DNA from: Sulfuritalea hydrogenivorans sk43H
GTDB taxonomy: Bacteria > Pseudomonadota > Gammaproteobacteria > Burkholderiales > Rhodocyclaceae
Direction: 5' to 3'
Assembly: GCF_000828635.1 (NCBI RefSeq)
Contig: NZ_AP012547.1
Location: 2,728,001 to 2,792,000 of the forward strand
Length of the DNA stretch: 64,000 nucleotides
Shown piece after piece: positions 42,601-50,936 of this stretch (positions within the stretch are counted from its first letter, which is position 1; each line of letters begins with the position of its first letter). The notes under the pieces were generated by a model. It was not told the DNA's origin. It did not search any database and saw only the letters and a list, made by a program, of their open reading frames with translations. The position numbers were made by a program, and so were the translations under genes.

Positions 42601-43296
42601 ATGAACACGCCCCAGCAACAAATGCTGCTCGACCTCAAGCCCGAGCAGCCGCCGACGCTGGAAAATTTTGTCGTCGGCGCCAACGCCGAGCTGGTGGCGC
42701 GCCTGCGCGGCCTGCGCGAAACCAGCAGCTACGAAGCGATCTACGTCTGGGGCGCGCCAGGCGGCGGCAAGAGCCACCTGCTGGCCGCCGCCGCCGAGGC
42801 CGCGCGTGGCAGGCGGCCCACGACATTCCTGCGCGGCGCGGAAGTCGGCGCCGAGCTGACGCCGACTTCCGGCAGCCTGCTGGTGATCGACGACGTGCAA
42901 GGACTCGGGGCCGAAGCGCAGATCGCCCTGTTCCGCGCCTTCAACGCCGCGCGCTTCCTCGGCCTCGCCCTGCTGCTCGCCGGCAACGAGCCACCGCTGC
43001 GGCTGGACCTGCGCGAAGACCTGCGCACCCGCATCGGCCAGACCCTGATCTACGAAATCCAGTCGCTGTCAGACGACGAAAAAGCCGCGGCCCTGCGCCG
43101 CCATGCCATCGAGCGCGGCATGCTGATGGATCCCGGCGTGGTGCACTACCTGCTGCGCCACGGCCGCCGCGACCTGCCCTCGCTGATGGCGGTGCTCAAC
43201 CACCTCGACCGCGCCTCGCTGGAACAAAAGCGCCCGCCCACCCTGCCCCTGCTGCGCGAACTGATGCAGACCTCACTTGACCTGGACAAAGAATGA
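42601..43296 (+). CDS. hda: DnaA regulatory inactivator Hda
   Basis: A 231-residue DnaA-like AAA+ protein that promotes ATP hydrolysis by DnaA after replication starts. The clamp-binding motif QMLLDL is at the N-terminus; Walker A is GAPGGGKSHLL, Walker B LLVIDDVQ, and sensor/arginine motifs follow (LRTRIGQTLIYEIQ). I take ATG 42601 because it places the clamp motif as in the family; ATG 42574, which overlaps the permease stop, is an alternative. A perfect 10-bp inverted repeat (42841-42850, 42860-42869) lies inside the gene. Confidence 0.92.
   Translation: MNTPQQQMLLDLKPEQPPTLENFVVGANAELVARLRGLRETSSYEAIYVWGAPGGGKSHLLAAAAEAARGRRPTTFLRGAEVGAELTPTSGSLLVIDDVQGLGAEAQIALFRAFNAARFLGLALLLAGNEPPLRLDLREDLRTRIGQTLIYEIQSLSDDEKAAALRRHAIERGMLMDPGVVHYLLRHGRRDLPSLMAVLNHLDRASLEQKRPPTLPLLRELMQTSLDLDKE
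42841..42869. repeat. Perfect inverted repeat inside hda
   Basis: GAAGTCGGCG and CGCCGACTTC, 9 nt apart. The arm equals the 5' part of the dispersed repeat, so this may be a head-to-head or strongly degenerate copy. It encodes EVGAELTPTS. Confidence 0.55.
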
Positions 43297-43958
43297 AACT
43301 CGCCCTCTTCGACCTCGACAACACGCTCCTCTCCGGCGACTCGGATTTCGAGTGGGCGCAATTCCTGATCGGCAAGGGCGTGCTCGACCGTGAAGTGCAC
43401 GAAGCCCGCAACATCGAATTCTTCGAACAGTACAAGGCCGGCACGCTGGACATCCACGCCTTCCTCGATTTCCAGCTCGCCCCGCTGTCGCGCCACTCGC
43501 GCAGCGAACTCGACACCTGGCACGGGGAATTCCTCGCCACCCGCATCCGGCCGCTGATCAGCACCGCCGCCCGCGAACTGGTGGCTAAGCACGCGGCCAA
43601 TGGCGACCTGCTCGCCATCGTCACCGCCACCAACAGCTTCGTCACCGGGCCGATCGCGCGGGAATTCAACATCCCGCACCTGATCGCCACCATCCCGGCC
43701 CAGGAAAACGGCCGCTTCACCGGCCAGCCGCGCGGCACGCCATCGTTTCGCGAAGGCAAGATCGTTCGCGTCGACGCCTGGCTCGAATCGCTCGGCCTGT
43801 GGCTCGGCGGCTTCGAGCAAAGCTGGTTCTACAGCGATTCGCACAACGACCTGCCGCTGCTGGAAAAAGTCACCAATCCCGTCGCGGTCGATGCCGATGC
43901 CACGCTGGCCGAAGCCGCCGCCCGGCGCGGCTGGCCGCATATCAGCCTGCGCGCCTGA
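43293..43958 (+). CDS. HAD-superfamily phosphatase, subfamily IB
   Basis: A 221-residue phosphoserine-phosphatase-like hydrolase: DxD nucleophile in LALFDLDNTLLSGDS, IVTATNS as motif II, and YSDSHNDLPLLEKVTNPVAVDAD as motif IV. Similar proteins are annotated as histidinol-phosphate or phosphoserine phosphatase; the substrate is not certain. The start overlaps the hda stop by ATGA, so it is co-translated. In betaproteobacteria this gene commonly follows hda. Confidence 0.9.
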   Translation: MKLALFDLDNTLLSGDSDFEWAQFLIGKGVLDREVHEARNIEFFEQYKAGTLDIHAFLDFQLAPLSRHSRSELDTWHGEFLATRIRPLISTAARELVAKHAANGDLLAIVTATNSFVTGPIAREFNIPHLIATIPAQENGRFTGQPRGTPSFREGKIVRVDAWLESLGLWLGGFEQSWFYSDSHNDLPLLEKVTNPVAVDADATLAEAAARRGWPHISLRA

Positions 43959-43986
43959 AGCGGGCTCACGCCGCCGCCGATTCGGG

Positions 43987-43992
43987 TATACT
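43987..43992 (+). promoter_or_regulatory. -10 box for tRNA-Ser
   Basis: TATACT, preceded by GG, lies about 47 bp upstream of tRNA-Ser. A recognisable -35 is missing at 16-18 bp spacing, so confidence is limited. Confidence 0.4.
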
Positions 43993-44038
43993 CCGCCCCC
44001 TGCAAACAGCGGCGGGCTTCATGTTCAACGCTGTTTTC

Positions 44039-44131
44039 GGAGACGTGGCCGAGTGGTCGAAGGCACACCCCTGCTAAGGGTGCATCTGGGCAAAACCTGG
44101 ATCCAGGGTTCGAATCCCTGCGTCTCCGCCA
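44039..44131 (+). tRNA. tRNA-Ser (GCT)
   Basis: A 93-nt class II tRNA with a long variable arm: acceptor GGAGACG pairing with CGTCTCC, anticodon GCT within CACCCCTGCTAAGGGTG, T-arm GGTTCGAATCC and encoded CCA. A strong terminator follows after 14 nt, so it is transcribed alone. Confidence 0.97.
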
Positions 44132-44145
44132 GTGAATCAGACAGG

Positions 44146-44173
44146 ACGCCCCTTTCGGGGCGTTTTGTTTTTC
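44146..44173 (+). terminator. Rho-independent terminator after tRNA-Ser
   Basis: Stem ACGCCCC (44146-44152) with GGGGCGT (44157-44163), loop TTTC, then a T-rich run interrupted by one G. Confidence 0.92.
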
Positions 44174-44214
44174 TACCCACTGGCCAACCCATCAAATCGC
44201 CGTACCGCCATCCG

Positions 44215-44715
44215 CTACGGATTCGGGTCGGCGCCCAGATATTGCTCAGGTCTGACCATCGTGCTGCGCACCTTCCCGGTCGTGGCATCGAACAGGACGA
44301 TCATGCGCCAGGGCTCGCTGGAGATGCCGCGATAGCGCCAATCCCAGGCCAACTCGTCGCGGGCCTTGAAATAGGCGGTGGCGTTGGCGTCCGACGGGCC
44401 GAGAATGCGCAGCACCTCCTCCTTGCTCATGCCGGGGCGGACAGTGGCGAGATGCGCTTCGTCGAGCACATTCTCTATCGTATGCAGCTTCCCGTTCGAA
44501 TCCAGCCGCACCATGAAGGTGTCGAAGCCGGCCGGACCCCGCGGGTAGGCCAGTTGCCGGGAGCCATCCGGATTCTGCCACTGCATCGCCGGCGGACCCA
44601 TCGTCGCCTGCACATCCTCAAGGCGCGCCTCTCCCGGCTTGAGACTGCTGCCGCTATAGGAAGCGCAAGCCGCAACGATCAACGAAGACCATAAAAGCAG
44701 CAGTCGTTGCCACAT
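44215..44715 (-). CDS. SmpA/OmlA (BamE-like) lipoprotein
   Basis: A 166-residue lipoprotein with signal peptide and lipobox (SSLIVAACAS, Cys near residue 18). The mature part contains the SmpA/OmlA-like pattern of two related segments: LKPGEARLEDVQATMGPPAMQW and VRPGMSKEEVLRILGPSDA, each a short helix followed by a beta hairpin. BamE is the founding member, but this protein is longer and duplicated, so it is a relative rather than BamE itself. It is transcribed alone on the minus strand, convergent with tRNA-Ser. Confidence 0.8.
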   Translation of the reverse strand: MWQRLLLLWSSLIVAACASYSGSSLKPGEARLEDVQATMGPPAMQWQNPDGSRQLAYPRGPAGFDTFMVRLDSNGKLHTIENVLDEAHLATVRPGMSKEEVLRILGPSDANATAYFKARDELAWDWRYRGISSEPWRMIVLFDATTGKVRSTMVRPEQYLGADPNP

Positions 44716-44860
44716 GATGGATTCCGGTTCTGGATATGGACGAATCAGGATAGCACTTCGATTCGAAAGTTCAGGTCGCGACAAGGCACGGGGTGCGATA
44801 CGTTATAGTCTTTGCTGAAGATTAAAGTATCGGCCATTCCAACTTCCCCTCGATACCAGC

Positions 44861-45295
44861 ATGGCAATCTGGCACACCACCTTCCCCCTCGACGAAGCCA
44901 ACCGGCGCGGCCAGGACTGCGCGAACGGCCATCTCGGCATCGAATTGATCGAGGCCGGCGAGGACTACCTCAAGGGGCGCATGCCCGTTGACCAGCGCAC
45001 CCGGCAGCCGGCGGGCGTCCTGCACGGAGGCGTTTCGATGGTGCTGGCGGAAACGCTGAGTTCATGGGCCGCGGCGTATGTCGTCGATCCCGAAAAGTTC
45101 CACTGCGTCGGACAGGAAATCAATGCCAACCATGTTCGCGCGGTGAAAAGCGGCTGGGTCCATGGAGTGGCCAGGCCCCTGCACCTGGGACGCACCAGCC
45201 ATGTCTGGGATGTGCGCATTCAAGACGAGTCGGAGCGGCTGATTTGCGTATCGCGCGTTACGATGGCCGTTCTCTCAACCCCGAATCGCTACTGA
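44861..45295 (+). CDS. PaaI-type hot-dog thioesterase
   Basis: A 144-residue hot-dog protein of the YdiI/EntH/PaaI group. The catalytic helix reads QPAGVLHGGVSMVLAETLSSWAA, with the glutamate of AET as the general base. Members hydrolyse aryl- or acyl-CoA thioesters such as 1,4-dihydroxy-2-naphthoyl-CoA. The pathway here cannot be told. An alpha/beta hydrolase gene follows 24 nt downstream on the same strand, which makes an operon likely. Confidence 0.88.
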   Translation: MAIWHTTFPLDEANRRGQDCANGHLGIELIEAGEDYLKGRMPVDQRTRQPAGVLHGGVSMVLAETLSSWAAAYVVDPEKFHCVGQEINANHVRAVKSGWVHGVARPLHLGRTSHVWDVRIQDESERLICVSRVTMAVLSTPNRY

Positions 45296-45319
45296 CGAAG
45301 ATCGCCAGCGAGGATTCCC

Positions 45320-46168
45320 ATGGAACGCATCACCCTCACCGCCAGGGACGGCCACAAGCTTGCCGCCTACCGTTTCGACCCGGATGGCCCGGCCCGGGGC
45401 CACGTCATCATTGCCGCGGCGATGGCCGTGCCGCAATCCTTTTACGCGGCCTTCGCCCGGCATCTCGCCACGCGCGGCTACACCGCATGGACTTTCGATT
45501 ACCGCGGCATCGGCGAATCGCGGACCGGCTCGATGCGCCGCGTCAAGGCGGACCTCAGCGACTGGCTGAACAAGGACTACGACGCGCTGGTGCAGGAGGT
45601 CGGCGAGATGTCGCCGAAGTTGCCGGTGTTCGTCGTCGGCCACAGCTTCGGCGGCCAGGTCGCGCCGCTGCTGCCTTCGCGCGAGTGCCTCGCGGGCCTG
45701 GTCAATATCGCCGTCGGCAGCGGCTCGTTGCGCCACAATACGCCACGCATCCGTCGTTCGGCGCCGCTGATGTGGCACGTGCTGGCGCCGGTGTTCTGCC
45801 CGATTTTCGGCTACTTCCCCGGCGAACGCCTCGGCGTCATCGGCGATCTGCCCACCGGCGCAATGTTCCAGTGGCGGCGCTGGTGCCTGACGCCGGACTA
45901 TCTGCTGAGCGGCGAACCCGGCGCGCGCGAAGCCTATGCCAGCGCCGATTATCCGGTGCTCGCGCTCACCTTCGCCGACGACGAATTGCTGCTCGAAGAC
46001 GGCTCGCGCCTGATTCACGGCGCCTACCGCAAGCGGCCGGTCGACTACCGCCTGGTCGACCCCGCGCATCACGACCTGCCGCGCATCGGCCACTTCGGCT
46101 TTTTCAAGCCGCAAAGCGAAGCGGCGTTGTGGCCGCTGGTCACCGACTGGCTGGACAGTACAAGCTGA
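45320..46168 (+). CDS. Alpha/beta hydrolase
   Basis: A 282-residue serine hydrolase. The nucleophile elbow GHSFGG is near residue 112, with an oxyanion region at HVIIAAAMAVPQSFY, a DYRGIGES strand and a final histidine in HHDLPRIGHFGFF. The domain order fits a COG4757-type predicted esterase or peptidase. The natural substrate is unknown. It sits between the thioesterase gene and a GlcG-like gene. Confidence 0.85.
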   Translation: MERITLTARDGHKLAAYRFDPDGPARGHVIIAAAMAVPQSFYAAFARHLATRGYTAWTFDYRGIGESRTGSMRRVKADLSDWLNKDYDALVQEVGEMSPKLPVFVVGHSFGGQVAPLLPSRECLAGLVNIAVGSGSLRHNTPRIRRSAPLMWHVLAPVFCPIFGYFPGERLGVIGDLPTGAMFQWRRWCLTPDYLLSGEPGAREAYASADYPVLALTFADDELLLEDGSRLIHGAYRKRPVDYRLVDPAHHDLPRIGHFGFFKPQSEAALWPLVTDWLDSTS

Positions 46169-46200
46169 CGCTGCCGGTCCGAACCATTCATTCACTCATC

Positions 46201-46602
46201 ATGGAGCATGGCATGCTGACTCTCGAAGACGCACAGCGCATTTCCCTGGCGGCCCGCAATGCCGCCGCCGAAAACAACTGGAACGTGGTGATTGCCGTGG
46301 TCGACGACGGCGGTCACCTGGTTTCGCTGGAACGCATGGATGGAACCCAGAAGGGCTCCGTGCGCATCGCCGAACAAAAGGCCAGAACCGCCATCATGTT
46401 CAAGCGCCCCACCAAGGCCTTCGAGGAAGCGGTGTTGCAGGGACGCCCGGTGTTCATGACCATGCCCGACGTGATCTGCCTGGAGGGCGGCGTGCCCCTG
46501 ATCCGCGACGGGGTTTACGTCGGCGCGATCGGCGTTTCCGGCGTCAAGTCATCCGAGGATGGAATCGTCGCGGCGCAAGGGGCGGCCGCATTAGGCGCAT
46601 AG
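46201..46602 (+). CDS. GlcG/HbpS-like protein
   Basis: A 133-residue member of the heme-binding HbpS/GlcG family: LTLEDAQRISLAARNAAAENNWNVVIAVVDDGGHLVSLERMDG, then AEQKARTAIMFKRPTKAFEE, and the glycine-rich end GGVPLIRDGVYVGAIGVSG. Function varies; some members bind heme or tetrapyrroles, others sit in glycolate or cobalamin operons. The start may also be ATG 46213. It lies 32 nt after the hydrolase gene and may be the end of that operon. Confidence 0.88.
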   Translation: MEHGMLTLEDAQRISLAARNAAAENNWNVVIAVVDDGGHLVSLERMDGTQKGSVRIAEQKARTAIMFKRPTKAFEEAVLQGRPVFMTMPDVICLEGGVPLIRDGVYVGAIGVSGVKSSEDGIVAAQGAAALGA

Positions 46603-46627
46603 ACGACCATAATTTATTTTGCGCGCC

Positions 46628-46653
46628 GGAATAAACGCAGGCATCTCCCCGTT
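46628..46653 (+). promoter_or_regulatory. Candidate ECF-sigma promoter (GGAAT-N17-CGTT)
   Basis: GGAAT (46628-46632) and CGTT (46650-46653) are spaced by 17 bp, the layout of many ECF promoters (GGAAC-N16/17-CGTT). It lies 39 bp upstream of the secreted YxFxxD gene that opens the operon with the sigma and anti-sigma genes, suggesting autoregulation. Confidence 0.55.
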
Positions 46654-46692
46654 CATGCAATGGCAACACCCCCAACCCCAACGGAGATGAAC

Positions 46693-47049
46693 ATGAAAAA
46701 ACTCGCACTCGCCCTGCTTGCATCCGCTTCGCTCGCCGCCCATGCCGCCGCGCCGGCCATGGTGTCCAAGGGCATGCTCACCGGCAGCAACGGCATGACG
46801 CTCTACACCTTCGACAAGGACGCCGGCGGCAAGAGCGCCTGCAACGGCCCCTGCGCCGCCAACTGGCCGCCGCTGCTTGCAATGGACGGCGATACCGCCA
46901 GCGGCGACTACAGCATCGTCACCCGCGACGACGGCAAGAAGCAGTGGGCGCTGAAGGGCAAGCCGCTGTACTACTGGGTCAAGGACCAGAAGCCGGGTGA
47001 CGCAACCGGTGACGGCTTCAACGGCGTCTGGCACGCTGCCAAACCCTGA
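46693..47049 (+). CDS. Secreted protein with YxFxxD repeat (COG4315 type)
   Basis: A 118-residue exported protein with the signal peptide KKLALALLASASLAAHA. The body has the repeated pattern of predicted lipoproteins with Yx(FWY)xxD motifs: GMTLYTFDKDAGGKSACNGPCAANWPPL and KPLYYWVKDQKPGDATG. A CNGPC cysteine pair is present. The function of the family is not settled. It is the first gene of an operon with an ECF sigma factor and its anti-sigma factor, so it is likely a target of that sigma factor in envelope stress. Confidence 0.88.
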   Translation: MKKLALALLASASLAAHAAAPAMVSKGMLTGSNGMTLYTFDKDAGGKSACNGPCAANWPPLLAMDGDTASGDYSIVTRDDGKKQWALKGKPLYYWVKDQKPGDATGDGFNGVWHAAKP

Positions 47050-47055
47050 CGCAGA

Positions 47056-47556
47056 GTGGACAGCAGCGCGATCCTGGCCGAGATTCCCCGCCTGCGCCGT
47101 TACGCGCGGGCGCTGGTCGGCGATCGCGCGGCGGCGGACGACCTCGTGCAGGACACCCTGGAACGCGCCTGGACGCGCCAGCATCAGTGGCGGGAAGGTA
47201 GCAACCTGCGCGCCTGGCTGTTCGGCATCATGCACAACCTGCGGGTCGATCAATTGCGCCGGCCGCGGCTGGCGACACACTCCTTCGACGACAACGACTA
47301 CGAGATGCCGACACGCCCCACCCAGGCCGATGCGCTGGAACTGAGGGATCTCGAATCCGCGCTGAACCACCTCGCCGACGAACAGCGCGAAGTCCTGCTG
47401 CTGGTTGGGCTGGAAGAAATGAGTTATGCGGATATCGCGGCGACGCTGCGCATTCCCGTCGGAACCGTCATGTCGCGGCTTTCCCGCGGACGGGAAAGGC
47501 TGCGCCTGATCATGGATGGCCAGACGCCAACCGCCAGATTGAAAGTCGTGCGATGA
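47056..47556 (+). CDS. ECF RNA polymerase sigma factor
   Basis: A 166-residue extracytoplasmic-function sigma-70 protein starting at GTG 47056. Region 2 is visible as LRRYARALVGDRAAADDLVQDTLERAWTR and NLRAWLFGIMHNLRVDQLRR. Region 4 is LADEQREVLLLVGLEEMSYADIAATLRIPVGTVMSRLSRGRERL. It overlaps the anti-sigma gene by ATGA. The upstream GGAAT-N17-CGTT promoter is a probable self-target. The stress it answers is unknown. Confidence 0.95.
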   Translation: MDSSAILAEIPRLRRYARALVGDRAAADDLVQDTLERAWTRQHQWREGSNLRAWLFGIMHNLRVDQLRRPRLATHSFDDNDYEMPTRPTQADALELRDLESALNHLADEQREVLLLVGLEEMSYADIAATLRIPVGTVMSRLSRGRERLRLIMDGQTPTARLKVVR

Positions 47557-48359
47557 ACGCTCTTCCGATCACCGAAGCCGATCTGCAGGCCTACGTCGAT
47601 GCCGCCCTGCCCGAAGCGCGGCGTGCCGAAGTGGAGGCCTATCTGGCCGCCGATCCGGCCGAAGCCGAACGCCTGCGTAGTTACCAGACGCAGACGCAGG
47701 CCTTGCGGGGCTTGTACAACCCGGTACTCGACGAGCCCGTGCCGGAGAGCTTGCTCGCGCTGGCGTCACGGCCACCTGCCGGCGGCGGCAGCGACAAGGC
47801 CTTGCTCGCCCGCTGGTCGCTGCAACGCATCGCGGCGGGCTTCGTCATCGCGCTGGTCAGCGGCCTGGCCGGCTGGATGATCCATGACCGCTACCCGCCG
47901 GCGGAAAGCCTGGCCCGTGCGCAACCGGCCTCGCTGTCGCATCAGGCGGCGGTGGCCCACGCGGTGTTCAGCCCCGACGTGCGGCGCCCGGTCGAAGTCG
48001 CGGCGCAGCAGGAAGACCAGCTGGTCGCCTGGCTCAGCAAGCGCCTGGGCACGCCGGTGCGCCCGCCAAAACTCGGTGCCCAGGGGTTCGAGCTGATCGG
48101 CGGCCGCCTGTTGCCGGGGAACAGCGGCCCCGTGGCCCAGTTCATGTACCAGGATGCCAGCGGCCAGCGCCTGACGCTCTATGTCTCGACCGAGAACACC
48201 GCCAACCGCGATACGGCCTTCCGCTTCGCGCAGGAGGGCTCGGTCAACGTCTTCTACTGGATCGACGGCAAGTTCGGCTACGCGCTCTCGGCGGGGATGG
48301 ACAAAGGCAAACTGGCCGCCGTGGCGACGGCGGTGTACGACCAGATCGAACGCAGGTAA
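47553..48359 (+). CDS. Transmembrane anti-sigma factor
   Basis: A 268-residue protein whose first residues (ITEADLQAYVDAALPEARRAEVEAYLAADPAEAERL) match a cytoplasmic sigma-binding helical domain. One transmembrane helix lies at about residues 92-112 (IAAGFVIALVSGLAGWMI), and a periplasmic domain follows (GFELIGGRLLPGNSGPVAQFMYQ). It should hold the ECF factor at the membrane and release it on an envelope signal. The zinc motif HxxxCxxC of ZAS proteins is not present. It is coupled to the sigma gene by ATGA. Confidence 0.92.
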   Translation: MNALPITEADLQAYVDAALPEARRAEVEAYLAADPAEAERLRSYQTQTQALRGLYNPVLDEPVPESLLALASRPPAGGGSDKALLARWSLQRIAAGFVIALVSGLAGWMIHDRYPPAESLARAQPASLSHQAAVAHAVFSPDVRRPVEVAAQQEDQLVAWLSKRLGTPVRPPKLGAQGFELIGGRLLPGNSGPVAQFMYQDASGQRLTLYVSTENTANRDTAFRFAQEGSVNVFYWIDGKFGYALSAGMDKGKLAAVATAVYDQIERR

Positions 48360-48418
48360 CGCCTTCCCCGACAAATACGGGCTTCAGCGGCCCGGCGCAG
48401 CCGTGACGCTGCCGCTGC

Positions 48419-49120
48419 TCATTTATCCCTGGCTGCGGCAGTTGCCTGCCTGGCAGCCGCTTCGGCTTCCCGTCGCTTCAGGAGATCGGCATATTGCCGT
48501 TCCCGCTCATCGATTTTTTTCACGAGCTCGGCATGTTGCCGCTTCCGTTCCGCGGCTTTCCTGGCGTTCTCCGGCGCTTTTTCCGCTCGCTCCGCATCTT
48601 CCTTGCGCCGCTCGGCAATCCTCTGCTGCTGGGCGGCCCGCTCTGCTGTCGCCTTGCTGCGGCGGGTCTCAAGGCTGTTCGCCGCGTCGGCCCGGTTCCG
48701 TTCGCGCTCGGCCGCCCGAAGGGACTCCTTCTCGCGATGGCGTTCGACATCCGCCTGCTCCTTCGCTTCGCGGGCCGGCGCCTCGGCTTCGCGTTTCGCG
48801 GTCTTGGCCTCGCGTTCGTTGCGGCGGATTTCACGTTCGGCCTTGCGCCCGCCCTGCTCCAGCGCCGTGGCTTCCTTCACTGCCGCGGAATGCCGTTCTT
48901 TCGCCGAACTCAGGCAATTGAAGGCGATAAGCTTGCTTTGACAAATCGCCTTGTCTTCCGTGTATCGGGCTTCCGCCTCGCTTTTCAGCGCCTTGCCCCG
49001 AACCTGTCGGGCACGTGCTTCATCGAGCGAGGGCGCAGGCGGCGCCTCCGCCGTTTGCGCCGCGGCCCATGTCTGGGCAAGCACGAGGCCGACGGCCGCC
49101 AAATTTCTGATCCGCATCAT
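48419..49120 (-). CDS. Exported charged coiled-coil protein
   Basis: A 233-residue protein with a signal peptide (NLAAVGLVLAQTWAAAQ) and then one long, highly charged helix rich in Arg, Glu, Lys and Ala (REIRRNEREAKTAKREAEA; ERERNRADAANSLETRRS). Two cysteines in ICQSKLIAFNCLSSA (near residues 60-70) could form a disulfide in the periplasm. No family is recognised beyond low-complexity coiled-coil similarity. It is convergent with the anti-sigma gene, with a 59-bp gap. Confidence 0.7.
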   Translation of the reverse strand: MMRIRNLAAVGLVLAQTWAAAQTAEAPPAPSLDEARARQVRGKALKSEAEARYTEDKAICQSKLIAFNCLSSAKERHSAAVKEATALEQGGRKAEREIRRNEREAKTAKREAEAPAREAKEQADVERHREKESLRAAERERNRADAANSLETRRSKATAERAAQQQRIAERRKEDAERAEKAPENARKAAERKRQHAELVKKIDERERQYADLLKRREAEAAARQATAAARDK

Positions 49121-49197
49121 CTCTCCTTTGCGGAAAGGAGCTTAGCCGGTTCTCCCGGCGTTTGCCATGTTCCGCTCTCCTGCCAACTTGCACCCAC

Positions 49198-49224
49198 GCC
49201 GCCGTCCCGCCAGCGCCGACTCTT
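49198..49224 (-). repeat. Dispersed 24-bp repeat upstream of the FAD dehydrogenase
   Basis: A reverse-orientation copy, AAGAGTCGGCGCTGG then CGGGACGGCGGC on the minus strand. It lies in the 195-bp gap between divergent genes. Confidence 0.75.
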
Positions 49225-49315
49225 GAGCGATGCCTACCAGCGCCCACCCATCGACATGATTCGGAGGGGAATGATTTCAAGCTAAACTTCCATGACAATA
49301 AAAGGAGGAGCGACA

Positions 49316-50914
49316 GTGAGCGAAGTCATCGTCATCGGCGGCGGCATTGCGGGCATCTGTGCCGCGCTGGAGCTTCTCGACGCCGGGCGCCGGGTGCTGA
49401 TGCTGGAGCGCGACTGCGCGGAAAAATTCGGCGGACTGGCGAAGGAAAGCTTCGGCGGCATCTTTCTGGTCGGCACGCCCGAACAGCGGCGCGCCGGCAT
49501 TCGCGACACCCCCGAACTGGCGCTGGCCGACTGGAAGGCCTTCGGTGAACTCGACCCGAACGACCGCTGGCCCCTGGCCTGGGCCGAAGCCTATGTGCAG
49601 CGCTGCCACGACGACGTCGGCCTCTGGCTGCGCAAGCGCGGCGTCGGCTTCCTGCCGGCGCCGCACTGGATCGAACGCGGCCTGTTCACTCCCGGCAACT
49701 CCGTTCCGCGCTTTCATATCGTCTGGGGCACCGGCCACGAGCTGGCGCTGCGCCTGATCGACCGGCTTGAAAACCACCCGCAACGCGAACGGCTCGACAT
49801 CAGGTTCGACCACCGGGTCGAGAATCTCTTGTCATCGAATGGCGCAATTACAGGATGCAGCGGCGTCACCGAAAGCGAGCAGCGGCCCTTCGAGCTGCAT
49901 GCCGGCAGCGTGATCGTCGCAGCCGGAGGGTTCAACGGCAACATCGAACGGGTGCGGCAGCATTGGCATCGCGACTGGGGAACGCCCCCGCCGGTGATCC
50001 TCAACGGCTCCCACCGCTATGCCGACGGTCGGCTGCACGACGCCGTAAGCGCTGCGGGCGGCCGGCTGACCCATCTCGATTCGATGTGGAACTACGCCGC
50101 CGGGGTGCATCATCCGCGGCCGCGCAAACCGGGGCATGGCCTCTCGCTGGTGCCGCCGCGCTCCGCCCTGTGGCTTGACTGGCGCGGCCGGCGCATCGGC
50201 CCGATGCCGCTGGTGACGGGCTTCGACACGCGCGACCTGGTGGCGCAGGTGTGCGCGCAGGAACGGCAGTATTCCTGGCAACTGATGAACCGGCGCATTG
50301 CGCTGAAGGAGCTTGCGGTCTCGGGCGCGGAGCACAACCCGTCGATCCGCGACAAGAAGAAGTTCGCCTTCCTGCGCGACCTGATCTTCGGCAACCAGTG
50401 GCTCTATGACGAAATGACAGGCAACTGCGAGGATTTCGTGGTCGGCCGCGACCTGCCGGAACTGGTGGCGAAGATGAACGCGCTGCAGGGCGACGACGCA
50501 GTGAGCCTCGACGAGATCCGGCTGGCCGCCGAAAGCTACGACGCACAGATCGACCGCGGCCAGACTTTCCACAACGACGAGCAGTTGCGCCGCATCGCCT
50601 ACGTGCGGCACTGGAAGGGCGACCGCATCCGCACCTGCAAGTTCCAGAAAATCCTCGACCCGAAGGCCGGGCCGCTGATTGCCGTGCGCGAATTCATCAT
50701 CAGCCGCAAGAGCCTCGGCGGCATCCAGACCGATCTGCAAAGCCGCGTGCTCGATGGCGCCGGCCAGCCGATCCCCGGCCTATTTGCGGCGGGCGAAGCC
50801 GCCGGCTTCGGCGGCGGCGGCATGCACGGCTTGCGGGCGCTGGAGGGCAGTTTCCTCGGCGGCTGCATCCTCAGCGGACGCATCGCCGGCCAGGCTGCCG
50901 CGTCGATTACCTGA
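49316..50914 (+). CDS. FAD-dependent dehydrogenase, fumarate reductase / ketosteroid dehydrogenase-like
   Basis: A 532-residue flavoprotein. The Rossmann motif VIVIGGGIAGICAALELLDAG is at the N-terminus and a C-terminal FAD loop reads GLFAAGEAAGFGGGGMHGLRALEGSFLGGCILSGR. The fold is that of the succinate dehydrogenase/KstD group and fits predicted COG3573 oxidoreductases; the substrate is unknown. GTG 49316 is preferred over ATG 49292 because an excellent AAAGGAGGA lies 6 nt upstream. A ThDP-dependent enzyme gene follows 22 nt downstream, suggesting a shared pathway. Confidence 0.88.
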   Translation: MSEVIVIGGGIAGICAALELLDAGRRVLMLERDCAEKFGGLAKESFGGIFLVGTPEQRRAGIRDTPELALADWKAFGELDPNDRWPLAWAEAYVQRCHDDVGLWLRKRGVGFLPAPHWIERGLFTPGNSVPRFHIVWGTGHELALRLIDRLENHPQRERLDIRFDHRVENLLSSNGAITGCSGVTESEQRPFELHAGSVIVAAGGFNGNIERVRQHWHRDWGTPPPVILNGSHRYADGRLHDAVSAAGGRLTHLDSMWNYAAGVHHPRPRKPGHGLSLVPPRSALWLDWRGRRIGPMPLVTGFDTRDLVAQVCAQERQYSWQLMNRRIALKELAVSGAEHNPSIRDKKKFAFLRDLIFGNQWLYDEMTGNCEDFVVGRDLPELVAKMNALQGDDAVSLDEIRLAAESYDAQIDRGQTFHNDEQLRRIAYVRHWKGDRIRTCKFQKILDPKAGPLIAVREFIISRKSLGGIQTDLQSRVLDGAGQPIPGLFAAGEAAGFGGGGMHGLRALEGSFLGGCILSGRIAGQAAASIT

Positions 50915-50936
50915 ACACTTTCCGGAGGAAACCGGC

